17,995 nucleotides of DNA from Gracilaria caudata (Eukaryota > Rhodophyta > Florideophyceae > Gracilariales > Gracilariaceae). Each line of letters starts with the position of its first letter. Position 1 is the stretch's first letter. Below the pieces are notes generated by a model. That model was not told where the DNA came from, did no database searches, and saw only the letters and a list, made by a program, of their open reading frames with translations. Shown in pieces: positions 8,082 through 17,837 of this stretch. The stretch is taken from positions 1-17,995 of the forward strand of contig JASCIV010000503.1 in the NCBI GenBank assembly GCA_030374735.1. The letters run 5' to 3'. The position numbers and the translations under genes were made by a program.

Positions 8082-10065
8082 TTGTGCGTGTTTTTGTTTC
8101 CGCTCCCGTCCCTCCTCCTGCCCTGGACCGTGTCGCGATCGCTCTCCACGCCGTGCAAGCTTTTTCTCTGCAACATTTCGTATCTTCTCTTCGTCCCCTC
8201 AGCCTCCTTGCTGCCGCGCCACCACCACAGCCCCTCGGTCACCGTGCGTCGCAAGCCCTCCCGCCCCACCGCGCGGTGCTTACTGCACTCATGTCTCCCA
8301 TCCTCCTCCGACCAGCAGCCCGGTGATCCCGGATGGATGCAACTGGCGCGCGAACTCGCCCCCGACTCCAACTCTGTGGACAACGCCGCCCGAAGCGCAG
8401 TGCCACAAAGCAAGTGGAACTACCCACAGGGAAGCTTCGATAAGGGTGACGGCGAGGCGAAGAGCGCCTGGTCCACCTGGAACGATGCACAGAGACGCAT
8501 TGAACAGGCGCTCGCCGAACGAGACTTCAAAGCAGAGACCGACTTTTGGCGCGACGCCGCGCGCGACATTGCCAAAGATGTCGAGACGCCATCAACGCAA
8601 GAGTTGAATGCTGCCTTGGACGTGTGGCAGATGGCGAGAGAGGTGACTGGTGAGATGGTGGACTTGCAAACTAAACTTCGCGATGGGTTGGAACGCTATG
8701 ACTCGCTTCACAATGTGGATGAGTATCGCCATGTTGCGCGCGAGTTGGTGGGACCGCCACCGGAGGTTGGTGATGATGCGCGCCCGATTCGCGAGAGTGC
8801 TGACTTGGATAGGGGCAGTGAGGCGGGACAGGGATGGAATCGGGATGTGGATTGGATGCGAGTCGATGACGTTCAACGAGAATTGGGGAAGAAGAACGAC
8901 AAGGACATGAAAAAGCAAGTGGAAAACGCCACCAGGGAGAATTGGAAACAGCAGCAATCGTTTAATGCTGACTAGAGTCAAGAGGAACGGAATGTTTGGG
9001 ATACGGGCACTTACATGGATCAGTCTACGGCTCCATGCCGCAGTTCATGCCTAATCGCTTCATGCAAAGCGGTACGTATGGCGCTGGCTGGTCTGGCGCT
9101 AAAAGTGAGGTGAGACAGTTGAAAAAGGAGGGCATTCCTTTGAGAGGTCCAAAGGCAGATGCTGAACAGTGGCGTTCCGTCGCGCGCGAACTGAATCTGG
9201 ATGTGGAGGATGACCTTGTCGCCGTCAATGAACAGAGAAGTAGCGAAGTGATTTCTTCTACAGTGGATATGACAGAACAACGCAGTGAAACTCATGACCC
9301 CGGTACGAAACGCTTTGCGTCGGACGAGTACTACGAGACAGCGGCGGCCTCTTGGGAGAACTGGCGGAACAGAAATGCTTCTTGGCAAATCGCGACTGTG
9401 GAAGCGAAAGAGAGGGATCCGAAGAAGGAGGTGGACATGTGGCGTTCCAGCTAGCGTGAATTTACCGGGGAGACTAGTGTCCCCCGGGGCAACCAGAGTA
9501 ATGAGACCGGTTCCTGGGAGAGCTGGTGGAGCGGAAGCGCTTCGTGGGAAAGCGCCATAGAAAACGTAGAAGAGAGAGATCCAAAGAAAGACGTAGATAT
9601 GTGGCGCAGCAGCGCTCGGGAACTGACCTCTTCCCTCCCATCTAACGCGAAGACATATGAAAGCGCAAGCAATGATTTATCGAGCTCTGATGATGCCGAT
9701 TTGCAACCTAGTGTTTGGGACTCGTGGCGAAATGCTAATGAACGTTGGCTACATTCATTGGATGGAGGTGATATGGGAAGCGACACCACCAACGATTGGA
9801 TGGCCTCGTCGGAAACGCAGTCCGATTGGGGGGCCACCTTTAGCAAGATGGTTCACGGTCGGGCGGCTCTTCCATGAGTGGAATTGATCAGTGGCGCGAG
9901 ATGGCGCAACAGGTTGCCTCTGATGGGCTTAGACAACCAGCTGCGCGCTCTAGGGATATCAGCGGCTTGAACAAAGAGCGATTGGCAGATGATTCAGCCA
10001 TAAACTCTTGGAAGTCCGTCGCTAGAGATCTTACCATCGACTCGTCCACGGAGGATGAGGGATGA
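8082..10065 (+). pseudogene. W-x3-A-R-E-L repeat protein, frame-broken
   Basis: No known family is recognised. The coding look runs through 8330-8975, then 9030-9454, 9455-9860 and 9861-10065, in three phases. About ten copies of a motif like W-[RMK]-x-x-A-R-[ED]-[LIV] are spread along it: WMQLAREL (8334), WRDAARDI (8547), WQMAREV (8625), YRHVAREL (8724), WMRVDDVQREL (about 8850), WRSVAREL (9170), WRSS-stop-REF (9440), WRSSAREL (9602), WREMAQQV (9892), WKSVARDL (10009). Between them are longer W-rich units with ERDPKKEVDMW. Charged, Trp-rich helices are likely. Disruptions are TAG at 8973-8975, a shift near 9025, TAG at 9452-9454 and a shift near 9860; the natural end is TGA 10063-10065. The sequence before 8330 is pyrimidine-rich, and the real start or any targeting peptide is uncertain. 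It could be a decayed gene or one with sequence errors. Confidence 0.5.
9345..9640 (+). repeat. Tandem 54-codon duplication in the repeat protein
   Basis: The unit with ASWENWRNRNASWQ followed by ERDPKKEVDMWRSS (around 9345-9454) is repeated 162 bases later as GSWESWWSGSASWES and ERDPKKDVDMWRSSAREL. The GATCC core at 9416-9420 and 9578-9582 marks the period. An older copy reads WSTWNDAQRR and ERDFKAETDFWRDAARD near 8470-8570, and a partial one VWDSWRNANERW near 9715. Confidence 0.75.
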
Positions 10066-10478
10066 GCGTGAAGGAGTTGGCGGGCCTTGACTTTGGTTCG
10101 CGTCAAGAAATTGTGCCATGCGCTTGTACATGCTGCTGCACTCTTTGGATCTTGGCACTTGATGAGCGTGTAGCCCGATAGTTTGCGGTGGGAGCGTTTG
10201 CGACTCCTCGGCTGAACACCAGTGTTTGGAGTGGACCGACAGAACATGAAGGCAAGCTCCGCCTATTCTTGCTGCATGGAGTGGAACATGTTTCTCCATT
10301 TTGAAGGGTCTTTGAGATGTCGGAGCGATGTCATGAAGGAGATAAGAAAAAGGAACGACAGATTCATCTTTGCAGATGTAGAGTGAAACTGAGTACTTTC
10401 AATCCGATCTCGTTGCTCGATGTGGGCGGTAGGTACGAGGTAGGTAGAGAACAATGCGGGGCCAGACCTTACTGCCAA
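9888..10478 (-). CDS. Hypothetical antisense ORF interrupted by one TAG
   Basis: A minus-strand phase open from about 10530 reads MTSLRHLKDPSKWRNMFHSM, meets TAG at 10263-10265, then continues AELAFMFCRSTPNTGVQPRS and KLSGYTLIKCQDPK to TGA at 9888-9890. The middle part (10066-10400) is outside the repeat gene and looks protein-like: basic, with Cys and Trp. The last 180 bases are antisense to the repeat protein's C-terminus, which I trust more. No family is recognised. It may be a separate decayed gene converging on the repeat protein. Confidence 0.22.
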
Positions 10479-11413
10479 GGGTTCAAGAGAGTGTCGTATG
10501 TTTTGTCAGCAGATGTATTGCGAGAGGGTTTTGGAATGTGACATGTAACATGCTGACTTTTGCATTAGAGACCGCAACACGTAAAATTTCCGCACCCCTC
10601 CCGCACGAAAGCAGCTTGGTAATGTTATTGACAAAACTGACACTTGTGCCGGTGCGGAAAATATCTGACACCGTTTGCATACCTTTTGTGTGGTGATCCG
10701 CAGTCACTGTCTGCAGCTCCATGAAACCCCTCTATGTGAAGCGGAAGAGGGCATGCGGGGGAATCAGTTTGAGCCTCCCCCGTAGACGCGGTGTCGGCTG
10801 CCTCAGTTCACAGCCCCCTTCGGTGCCCCTTCAGCGGCCAAGAGGTACCCACAAAGTAGCCCCGATGACGCGTCGTTTTCTCAAGCGGCTCAAGTTGTGT
10901 GGCGTGTGTGAACTGGAGGAGGAACGGTGCATCCTCTAATGAGGGAGGGGTCGTGGCCCCATGATGAACGTGACACGTCCTACCCCTTCAATTCTGAATG
11001 AAAACAGGCTGCCTTGATACGGAGCGTGGTCTTTCTAAGTTGATGGGGAGCATTTCACAGGCTGCTTCTGGTGATGGGAGTGTCAGTTCGCAGAATGGAT
11101 TGTGGGCAAACCATCAGGTACATCTCGTACGTATCGATGAAGATATTTGAAGAGCTTCTGAGGCTACGAAAGAACGCGGAGCAACAGAGTGTGGATAGAA
11201 AGACGTTGGAACTGTCGACTTGGCAGCGAACGCCGTGGTGAGGATCTTCGGCCAGGAGTCGCCAACAAACGGTTGGAGGTATATGTGTGAGGTATTGTGC
11301 ACCTCGACAGCGTGTTCTATCGGTAACGCTTTGCTCCACGGCTTCACTACTTTTTCAACGCTACATCGCTCTCATCGTCGCGCATCTCTCGTGAAGCAGA
11401 GTTGTTTTCTTGA

Positions 11414-11440
11414 TATATAAACAGAGATAGATGCATCTAT
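11414..11440 (+). promoter_or_regulatory. TATA-like site followed by a 14-bp palindrome
   Basis: TATATAAA at 11414-11421 is followed at 11427-11440 by the perfect palindrome ATAGATGCATCTAT. A 67-codon frame starts at 11439, but I do not consider it an established gene. Confidence 0.3.
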
Positions 11441-11512
11441 GCCCTTTGTGAGCGTGTCCGCTGCTCCCGAGTATACCCCGTGTTCTGTACTCTGTGCTGT
11501 GTGCTCTAACAG

Positions 11513-11540
11513 TGAGCAGCAGACCTTTCGCTGCTGCTCA
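11513..11540. repeat. 10-bp inverted repeat
   Basis: TGAGCAGCAG at 11513-11522 is the exact reverse complement of CTGCTGCTCA at 11531-11540, with an 8-base loop. No T-run follows and no role is assigned. Confidence 0.6.
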
Positions 11541-12418
11541 ACTGGTTTGCTCTCGGCAATACAATTCTTCCGCCATCACAACGTGTTGACGGAATTTATT
11601 TTTGTGCGTAGTTGGCGGCCGTCTCTTACAAAGCAACTGTGAACGTGCTCCTCTCCCTTCGCTCCTCACATGAAATGATCTTGATTGCAAGTATTTCGAC
11701 GAGGAGAACACAGAGCGTTGCGGAATCATGAACGCAATGCAGCATCATGTTCTGCAGCACGCAGAGCTCCAAGCTGCTGCTCTGCAGTCGACCCTTTCTC
11801 GGCCGGCAGCCGGTAATGCATGTCCGGTTGGTCATAAGCTAAATGCTCTAACGAGAAAACAGTGATCATCTCAGGCGTTGTGCACCAATATGCTCATTGA
11901 TGAATACAATTGTTCTTTCTGCGCTGTGTGCTGCTATGTTCTAATCAAACAAGGCGTTTGACTGCATGCACAACTTGAAAGTTCACTTTTAAAAACAAAC
12001 TGCCGAGACGCCACACACCTGTCCTGTCCACAGTTGCTTAAGACAGTTCTAAGGGGGAAGTTCCATTGCACATCATGTGAGGGCGCACCATCATTCGAGC
12101 GAAACAGTAGGGATGAGCAGGATTCCATGTCCATTAATATGTGAGTCACCTGCAAGTTTTAGGTATGTTACATTACAAATGACTGACAGAAGTAAATAGT
12201 AATGGTTATTCATGGGCTTCTGTTGACCTCAGTGATTGGCCGAGGAACTCTCTGCGTCTTCTATTACACCTGCAGTTGCTCTATGCAAGAAGGTCAGTGT
12301 ACACTTCTCTTACACTTCCATGGCTGCTATTTTTTTAGGGAAATTAGATGCACTAATGTTTTCCTTACAATTAAAGAATAATTGCAAATTTACTGATGTC
12401 TCCATTATTTTATACTGA

Positions 12419-13054
12419 AATAACGTTTTCCCTGGGGACCTCGAGCCACGAAGAAGATATGGAACGCCAAAGCAAGAAAGGGAAGGTCCAGGGACGGCCG
12501 ATACCTCCCATATTCGACATGATGACCGCGGTCAGCTTTCCGATTCAAACAATTCCACGTCAAGCTCGAGTTAGACTTCAACTCCCCAGACAGCCAACTC
12601 GTTCAGCAACTTGCCCAATGCAATTTCAAGGAGATCAGAGTAGCAACCCGCTGTGTCTGCTTCAGAGGAGGATAAGATATCTAATGGACGTCGACGTCGG
12701 GTAGCTGCTGAGAAGACGGTCGCCTTTCAAAGAATGAAGCACGAAGAAAATAATCGCGAACTAGTCCTCGAACAGAGAAGTTCCACTTCTCAAGCTTCCA
12801 TTGTAGAGGAGACTGGTAATAATGTCGGTAAGTACAGGGCTAAAACAAAGAGGAAGAGAACTGTGAAATAGCCGAAGTTTCGCTTATCGGAAACCAGCGA
12901 ATCTCGATCCGACTCATCTTACTTTCTGCCCATTAACAAGTCGGGGTTGGGGAAGAAGAACACATCTAAATCTCATGATTCGCGGCTTTCCGACCGTATC
13001 GAGAAAACGGTTCTTCATGTCCGCGAACGAAGGATTCCAGTACTCAGCGATTGA
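12419..13054 (+). pseudogene. Ser/Arg/Lys-rich protein remnant with three in-frame TAG
   Basis: One phase stays open for about 212 codons apart from three TAG codons (12572-12574, 12641-12643, 12869-12871), ending at TGA 13052-13054. It has no clear start. The content is coherent: a charged N-terminal part (RRRYGTPKQEREGPGTADT), Ser/Asn-rich stretches, a basic helix (ISNGRRRRVAAEKTVAFQRM), then Lys-rich TKRKRTVK, TAG, PKFRLSETSESRSDSS. An AATAAA follows the stop at 13056-13061. Near 13010 the coding look may pass to the frame at 13017-13112, so the last 14 codons before the TGA may not be real. No family is recognised. It could be the N-terminal gag of the retrotransposon to the right, or an independent gene. 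Confidence 0.35.
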
Positions 13055-13112
13055 CAATAAACTCCTTTTGGAATTCTGCAAAGCCATTGTCTCTCGCCAC
13101 TCAAAAGGATAA
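13017..13112 (+). CDS. Short fragment, possible continuation of 12419-13054 after a shift
   Basis: ATG at 13017 opens 31 codons ending in TAA, including FQYSAIDNKLLLEFCKAIVS, a convincing amphipathic helix-like sequence. Its phase differs from the remnant upstream. It is too short for a family call. Confidence 0.25.
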   Translation: MSANEGFQYSAIDNKLLLEFCKAIVSRHSKG

Positions 13113-14279
13113 TGTGCTTTTCGCCAATTACTGACTCTTTAATCTTCATACATGGTTACCTCTCACCAGTTCGCTGCACTTGTTGGACTAGATGAGGGGC
13201 GGATAATGTGTTTGTGCAGGTTTTGGCTCCTAGCGTATGGATATGGTAAAAAACCCATATTAGTGTACTTGATTCTCTGTCTTTCATACGACAAAAGTGC
13301 ACATCATTCTTCTGCTTCCTGGTTTCTGGGAAAGAGGATCTCAACAATCCCCATTTCTCGTCGCCATTTCGATCACATTGCACAATCTCACCGTTTCTCT
13401 AACAGTGAGAAGTTAAGTTCTTAGTTCCGTTACGACTCGAAACATATCATCAAGTAAGGCCAAATGCACAATATCGACAAAGACTATGGCTCTCGTAATT
13501 TCTTCCTTCTTGGATGGGCTCACGAGTCAAGGTCTCAGTATGCATTAGTAAATACTCGTGTCGTACTGCTCTAAAAAGTGCTTTCTTTCGAGAGAACGTG
13601 TAGAATCTTTACGTTCATAAACAAAGAAAAGTCAACTAACTAACATTTCGTGAAGCTCAAACTTTTTTCAAGACGACTGCTGACGTTATTCATGCGTCGG
13701 GTCGGAGATTTAATATCCCGAAATATGAAAGTCGGAACAACAGAAAATAAAGGAATCAGGTGGGGCCGAGATTCCGAGAATCCTATTGTGAAAACCCTGT
13801 TCCCCATATTCCAAGTTCATCATCGTGTGATGCAGAGAAAGTTGTCTACGATGATCATCATCAGCTTTCTAATCTCGACCTTCAACATCCAAACTGAACT
13901 CGTAGCAAGCTCACGAACACATGGATAACGGAAAGACTCCAAAATTCCATCAATGTGTTCAGCACGCGGTAGTTTCAAGGCGGTTATTGGCTCGATTGAA
14001 ACACTGTGTGACTTTCAAATCTGCAATTGACTGCATTTGCAGAAGTGCGTCAAGTTCCGCCGTAAGAAATAAGCATGCCTTTGTCACTCCCACGGAAGCC
14101 CTAGAAGCTGAGGAACTGTGCTTCTCTTGCAAAGAACAATCTGAGAACGAAAAAATCGGACGGTAAGACGATCAGAGAAGACGCTACCCAGCAGGTTCCA
14201 GATAATGGGTCATCAAATTCCCCAAGACGTCAATCTATTCAGATACGTCTAAGGCCAGAGAGTCCAGTAGCCCGAAACT
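13113..14279. other. Degenerate sequence upstream of the retrotransposon core
   Basis: Frames at 13152-13424, 13650-13928 and 13921-14166 show no recognisable domain. Pieces in a second phase around 13650-13860, such as FFKTTADVIHASGRRFNIPK, look like protein and may be decayed gag. No primer-binding site or LTR edge is identified. Confidence 0.3.
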
Positions 14280-14699
14280 TTGTTGATAGGGTACACTACG
14301 CATGTGATTGGAAATCGAACCCATTCTGGGAAGGCTAAACCTATCAAAAAGACAAACGTATTCTGTCTGGAAATCGACTGCAATATTAATGTGGAGATAG
14401 CAAGCTGTGCCTTCCAGAAGCGCAACGAACAGCCATCAGCTTCGTCCGCTTCCAAGGACTGCGAACGGAAACCGGGAACAAATCCTTCACGAAGAGGTAA
14501 TACAAACAAACGCCGCTCTGAGCAGTATTGTTTCGACTGCGGTTCCAAGGATCACCTTCGCGGCAGCTACGACTGTCCAGATCCTCACTACAGAAGCAAA
14601 CGTCTCGGAGATCTGAAAGAAAAGGAAGAAAAGAAAAAGGAAAAGCAGGACAAGGATTCACGCAGAAGCTCTAACCCCTCTCAACACAGTCATCTCTAA
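14280..14699 (+). pseudogene. gag: Retrotransposon gag remnant with zinc knuckle
   Basis: This frame of 139 codons carries YCFDCGSKDHLRGSYDCPDP at about residues 83-102. The Cys/His positions are 14529, 14538, 14553 and 14574, giving C-x2-C-x4-H-x6-C; the usual nucleocapsid knuckle has x4 in the last gap, so this one is two residues longer. A Lys/Glu-rich tail follows. The knuckle normally binds the element's RNA during packaging. The protease follows after a shift at the C7 run. Confidence 0.65.
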
Positions 14700-14757
14700 C
14701 TGCAGGGGAAGAAGCCGTTTCGGATATACCACCCTATGCTCCAGATCCAAACCCCCC

Positions 14758-15144
14758 CTTGTGGATCCTGGTTGTCCGAAGAGCGTTGGTGGCCTCTCCA
14801 CGATTACACATCTCTGAGCCTCCCTTGGTGTTGAGCTCGTCTTCCAAGAGCTGGACTGCGAACCATTCCTACATGGTTTCGGTGAGCAATGCCTCGACGC
14901 CAAGCCAACCTTTGCTAGGTGGTTCTTTCAGGATGAAGACGAATTTGGTACCCAGTTCTCCATCCCCTTCTACGTTGTGGACGGTGATGGGCCAATCCTT
15001 TTAGGAAACGACATACTCACGCGATCCAAGCTTCTTGGGGATTCGAACAAAAACGTTGTACCTTCCGGAGTACTATCCAATCCGAACCATCCCGTTACGC
15101 TTCGTACGTACCGCACTAGTTCTGACCTTACCAACCGGACCTGA
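14758..15144 (+). pseudogene. Retrotransposon protease domain remnant
   Basis: The frame reads PLVDPGCPKSVGGLSTITHL, then TGA at 14815-14817, then continues in phase to DGDGPILLGNDILTRSK and ends with TGA at 15142-15144. D-x-G followed about 75 residues later by ILLGNDIL is the retropepsin pattern. The catalytic triad is DPG instead of the usual D-T/S-G, one base from Thr, so this copy is likely inactive even without the stop. Confidence 0.65.
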
Positions 15145-15159
15145 TTACTTCTCGTTCCA

Positions 15160-15795
15160 TCCTGTACTTCCTCCGTAACTGCTTTTTCCACGAGCACGAA
15201 TGGTGTCGATTTCAGGAAGTTGATCCAAAAAGAAGAGCGCTTCGCGAAAAGGGTTCCCTTGTACACCCATCTGCGACCAAAGGATATGAACAAAATCTGT
15301 GTCAGAGCAGGTGTGCTCACTCGTACTCTGGAGAAACTCTTGAAGTCTGCCTACGAGTCCTGTACCACTTGTGCTTCAAAAAGCAGGCCAATTGCCTTGA
15401 GGAAAATCTCGTTCGCTCGACTGCTGAAGGAATTCAACGAACACATCCAAATAGACTTCATGTTCGTCGCCGAACTTTGGAAGATACTCATCCTTCACAT
15501 CAAGGATACCGCGACAGGTAACTCTGTGGCCTGGCTCTCATTCTCACGAAGCATGAAGGAGGCTAGCCAGGACTTTGTCCTTCCGTGGATAACAATCCAC
15601 GGAGCCCCATCTGAACTCCCTTCAGATCCAGAATTCGACTGCGACGAGTTCCGAACACTCTGTGCTACTCATCACATCACCTTCTCTCCAAGACCAGCTC
15701 GTCGCGACAATAAAGCCAGAATCGCAGAATCCTCACACGAAGCTATTCGGTATCTTATCCAACGCTTGATCAAAGAGAGAGAATATACCGCGTAA
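15160..15795 (+). pseudogene. Retrotransposon integrase remnant
   Basis: The phase is open from about 15180. An N-terminal part ends in CTTC (15361-15372), the Cys pair of the zinc-binding HHCC domain. The catalytic core follows with EHIQIDFMFV (first Asp at 15454), DTATGNSVAWL, WITIHGAPSELPSDPEFDCD (second Asp at 15625), and ARIAES with a Glu at 15727 about 33 residues later, close to the canonical D,D-35-E spacing. TAA at 15793-15795 interrupts it; the same phase continues with GWQQAPSDRELVVRAGFLKN. Confidence 0.75.
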
Positions 15796-16606
15796 GGGTG
15801 GCAACAGGCCCCATCTGACCGTGAACTTGTCGTTCGAGCCGGATTTCTTAAGAATATACTTCTAGGCTCCAAATTGCTGTCCAGTTTCGGACTTGCCCGT
15901 GGTAGGCCCTCCCTTGTCTCTGCGTATCACGAATGCGATGCGTTTCGTGCCCTCCAAGTCTTTCTCAATTCAAAAGATGTGAAGCACATTGACAAGACAC
16001 TCCTAAAGCCGGCACTGCAGTGTACTTCCACAGAAAGGGAGCCAAACGAGGACAGTGGTATCCCGATTTTTTGTCAAAGAAGTCTACAAGCACTACATCA
16101 TCGTCTCGGCAAGACCTGACCTAAAGGGCTACAGCTATACTGTCGCATATGAAGACCTCCACCTTCGTACCAACTCAAAGCTGCTCCATGAAATCGAGAA
16201 GATTGTGTTAGGCTCGACGGATATTCCTGAACAGAAATTTCCTGCGGATGTCGACGAAATCTTAAATGAACCTCCTCCATCCCTTACCCTGGTGCATATC
16301 ACGGATGAACTTCCAGATCTTGTGGACGAACTTTCGCTTGACTCCTCCTTTCAAGAATGGGACTATCATCCTATGAGCCAGGCATATCTCTCTAAGACTG
16401 AAGTACTCCGTCCATTTGACGCCTCGTCCAAGGACATCGGTGATTACGCCTCGCACACAGTCACTCCCCTCTCTGGAGCTTCCTTAACATCTGCCAAGCA
16501 GACCATAATCAGAAACCTCTACCGTCGGCTTGGAACGGAGCCACTGTCAGTTCACAAACTCCAATGCGCTCCGCGATGGTTGCTCGACGAGGCCATTGCC
16601 CAGTAG
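15796..16606 (+). pseudogene. Retrotransposon polyprotein, integrase C-terminal and linker region
   Basis: The first part (to about 16055) reads FGLARGRPSLVSAYHECDAF. Another phase then gives FHRKGAKRGQWYPDF, which breaks at a T6 run (16067-16072). The third phase runs KEVYKHYIIVSARPDLKGYS and TVAYEDLHLR through an acidic linker to TAG at 16604-16606. The AYEDLRLR-type segment is typical of the region between integrase and reverse transcriptase. Confidence 0.6.
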
Positions 16607-17412
16607 AAGCAATGTTATAAAGAACGCAATGCATACACTCTGGTCTCCATAAAGTCCCTCCCGAGAGAAGCATACCTCATCTCTTCACATCATTTTCTCG
16701 TCATCAAGCATGACGGGGAGAGCAAGACAATGAAGCTCAAGTGTTGCTTGGTGCGTCATGGAAATAAGGATAGGGACAAAAACGAACACCGCTCAGATTC
16801 CTCCACTGTACAGTTTCCTACCATTAGCTACTTCTTTCCTTTGCGGCGATGCTCCACTTTCCAATCGCATCTCTCGATGTAAAACCAGCCTATCTCCAAG
16901 CCAGGGAGCTTAAGCGGGATATCTATGTGCGTTCTCCTCGTGGGTGGACTACATATGTCGATTATGTCTGGAAACTTCTTGCACCTGCGTACGGCCTAGT
17001 CGAATCTGGGAGACTTTGGCCACTCTGCATTGGAGAATAGCTTCTTAAGTCAGGCTTCGTCGATGTTCTTGGCATTCCCCAACTCTTCCTTCTCTGGGAA
17101 TCAGACCAGCTCAAGCTAATACTGGCAAAGTTTGTGGACGACATGATATTCGCATGCAGTCCAGAGGACTTGCAAAAGTTCTGCGACGCGATATCCCAGA
17201 AATTTGACGTCGGAAGATTTAGCTACGGTGCACACATCGTCTTCAACAGACTGTTCATCACCCAGCTTTCTGACTTCTCCATCTCCCTCAGTATGGAGGA
17301 ATTTCTTTCATCCATCGATCCCATACCCCTCACCCGCGCAAGGAAGAAGCAGAACGACGAGGATTGCACCGCAGCTGAGCTTCGCAATTTCAGAGCCTCA
17401 CGGGAAAACTGA
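16607..17412 (+). pseudogene. Retrotransposon reverse transcriptase remnant
   Basis: After the TAG at 16604 the phase gives ERNAYTLVSIKSLPREAYLI, SHHFLVIKHDGESKTMKLKC and STVQFPTISY. Near 16830 it shifts to HFPIASLDVKPAYLQARELK, carrying the first catalytic Asp, then IYVRSPRGW, VWKLLAPAYGLVESGRLW, TAG at 17038-17040, and GFVDVLGIPQLF. FVDD at 17131-17142 is the catalytic YxDD box, with Phe in place of Tyr. These are the conserved blocks of copia reverse transcriptase. The phase ends at 17412, where a frame change leads into RNase H. Confidence 0.8.
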
Positions 17413-17837
17413 ACATTCTTGGTCACGGCATTCTTCCGCAGGCCTCACTGGTGGCAAGCAAGCTACAACAGAATGTCTCCCGCCTGAATGTTTCCCACAA
17501 TCGCCAATTAAACCAAGCTCTCGTGCACATCAAGTCCTTGTCCCCAGAACAGCAACTTCAAGCGCCACTTCACCCACTTACGCCTTCGAAATTCGCTGCG
17601 GAAATTGTGGCCTTCAGCGATGCTGCGTCCAGGACTACTTCATACGGCCAGACTGGTTTCTTGTGCGGACTTTCATTTCTAATCTACAGTCAACCTATCT
17701 ATCACCTTCTTGACTGGCACAGTTCCAAGCAACATCGCGTCTCATTTATGTTGATCGATCACGCTGCGCAAAGAAGACGGTCGCGCGCTCGCGGAAAAGC
17801 TGAAGAGCAGGCACAAAGACCCAGCAGACTCTGCTGA
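17403..17837 (+). pseudogene. Retrotransposon RNase H remnant
   Basis: The phase starting at about 17400 reads GKLNILGHGILPQASLVASK, continues QLNQALVHIKSLSPEQQL, then the RNase H core FSDAASRTTSYGQTGFLCGL with a catalytic Asp near 17619, and LLDWHSSKQHRVSFML near 17705-17752. This is the domain that follows copia reverse transcriptase. The expected continuation (Ser-Ala-Glu helix) is lost in another frame, so a further shift near 17755 is likely. Confidence 0.65.

Larger units (their letters stand above)
10479..12418. other. Long region without a convincing gene
   Basis: Frames here are 60-95 codons long, on both strands, with no motif or sustained composition. The visible structure is limited to a TATA-like site and palindrome at 11414-11440 and a hairpin at 11513-11540. 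Part of it could belong to the 5' end (LTR or leader) of the retrotransposon further right, but I cannot identify an LTR because no second copy lies in the window. Confidence 0.4.

Noticed and set aside
8059..8607. 182-codon frame overlapping the start of the repeat protein
   Set aside because: It runs in another phase through the pyrimidine tract and over the W-x3-ARE coding region without any motif of its own.
14249..14548. 99-codon minus-strand frame
   Set aside because: Antisense to the zinc-knuckle frame; no features.
14759..15004. 81-codon plus frame in the protease region
   Set aside because: Wrong phase; the protease signature DPG and ILLGNDIL lie in the neighbouring phase.
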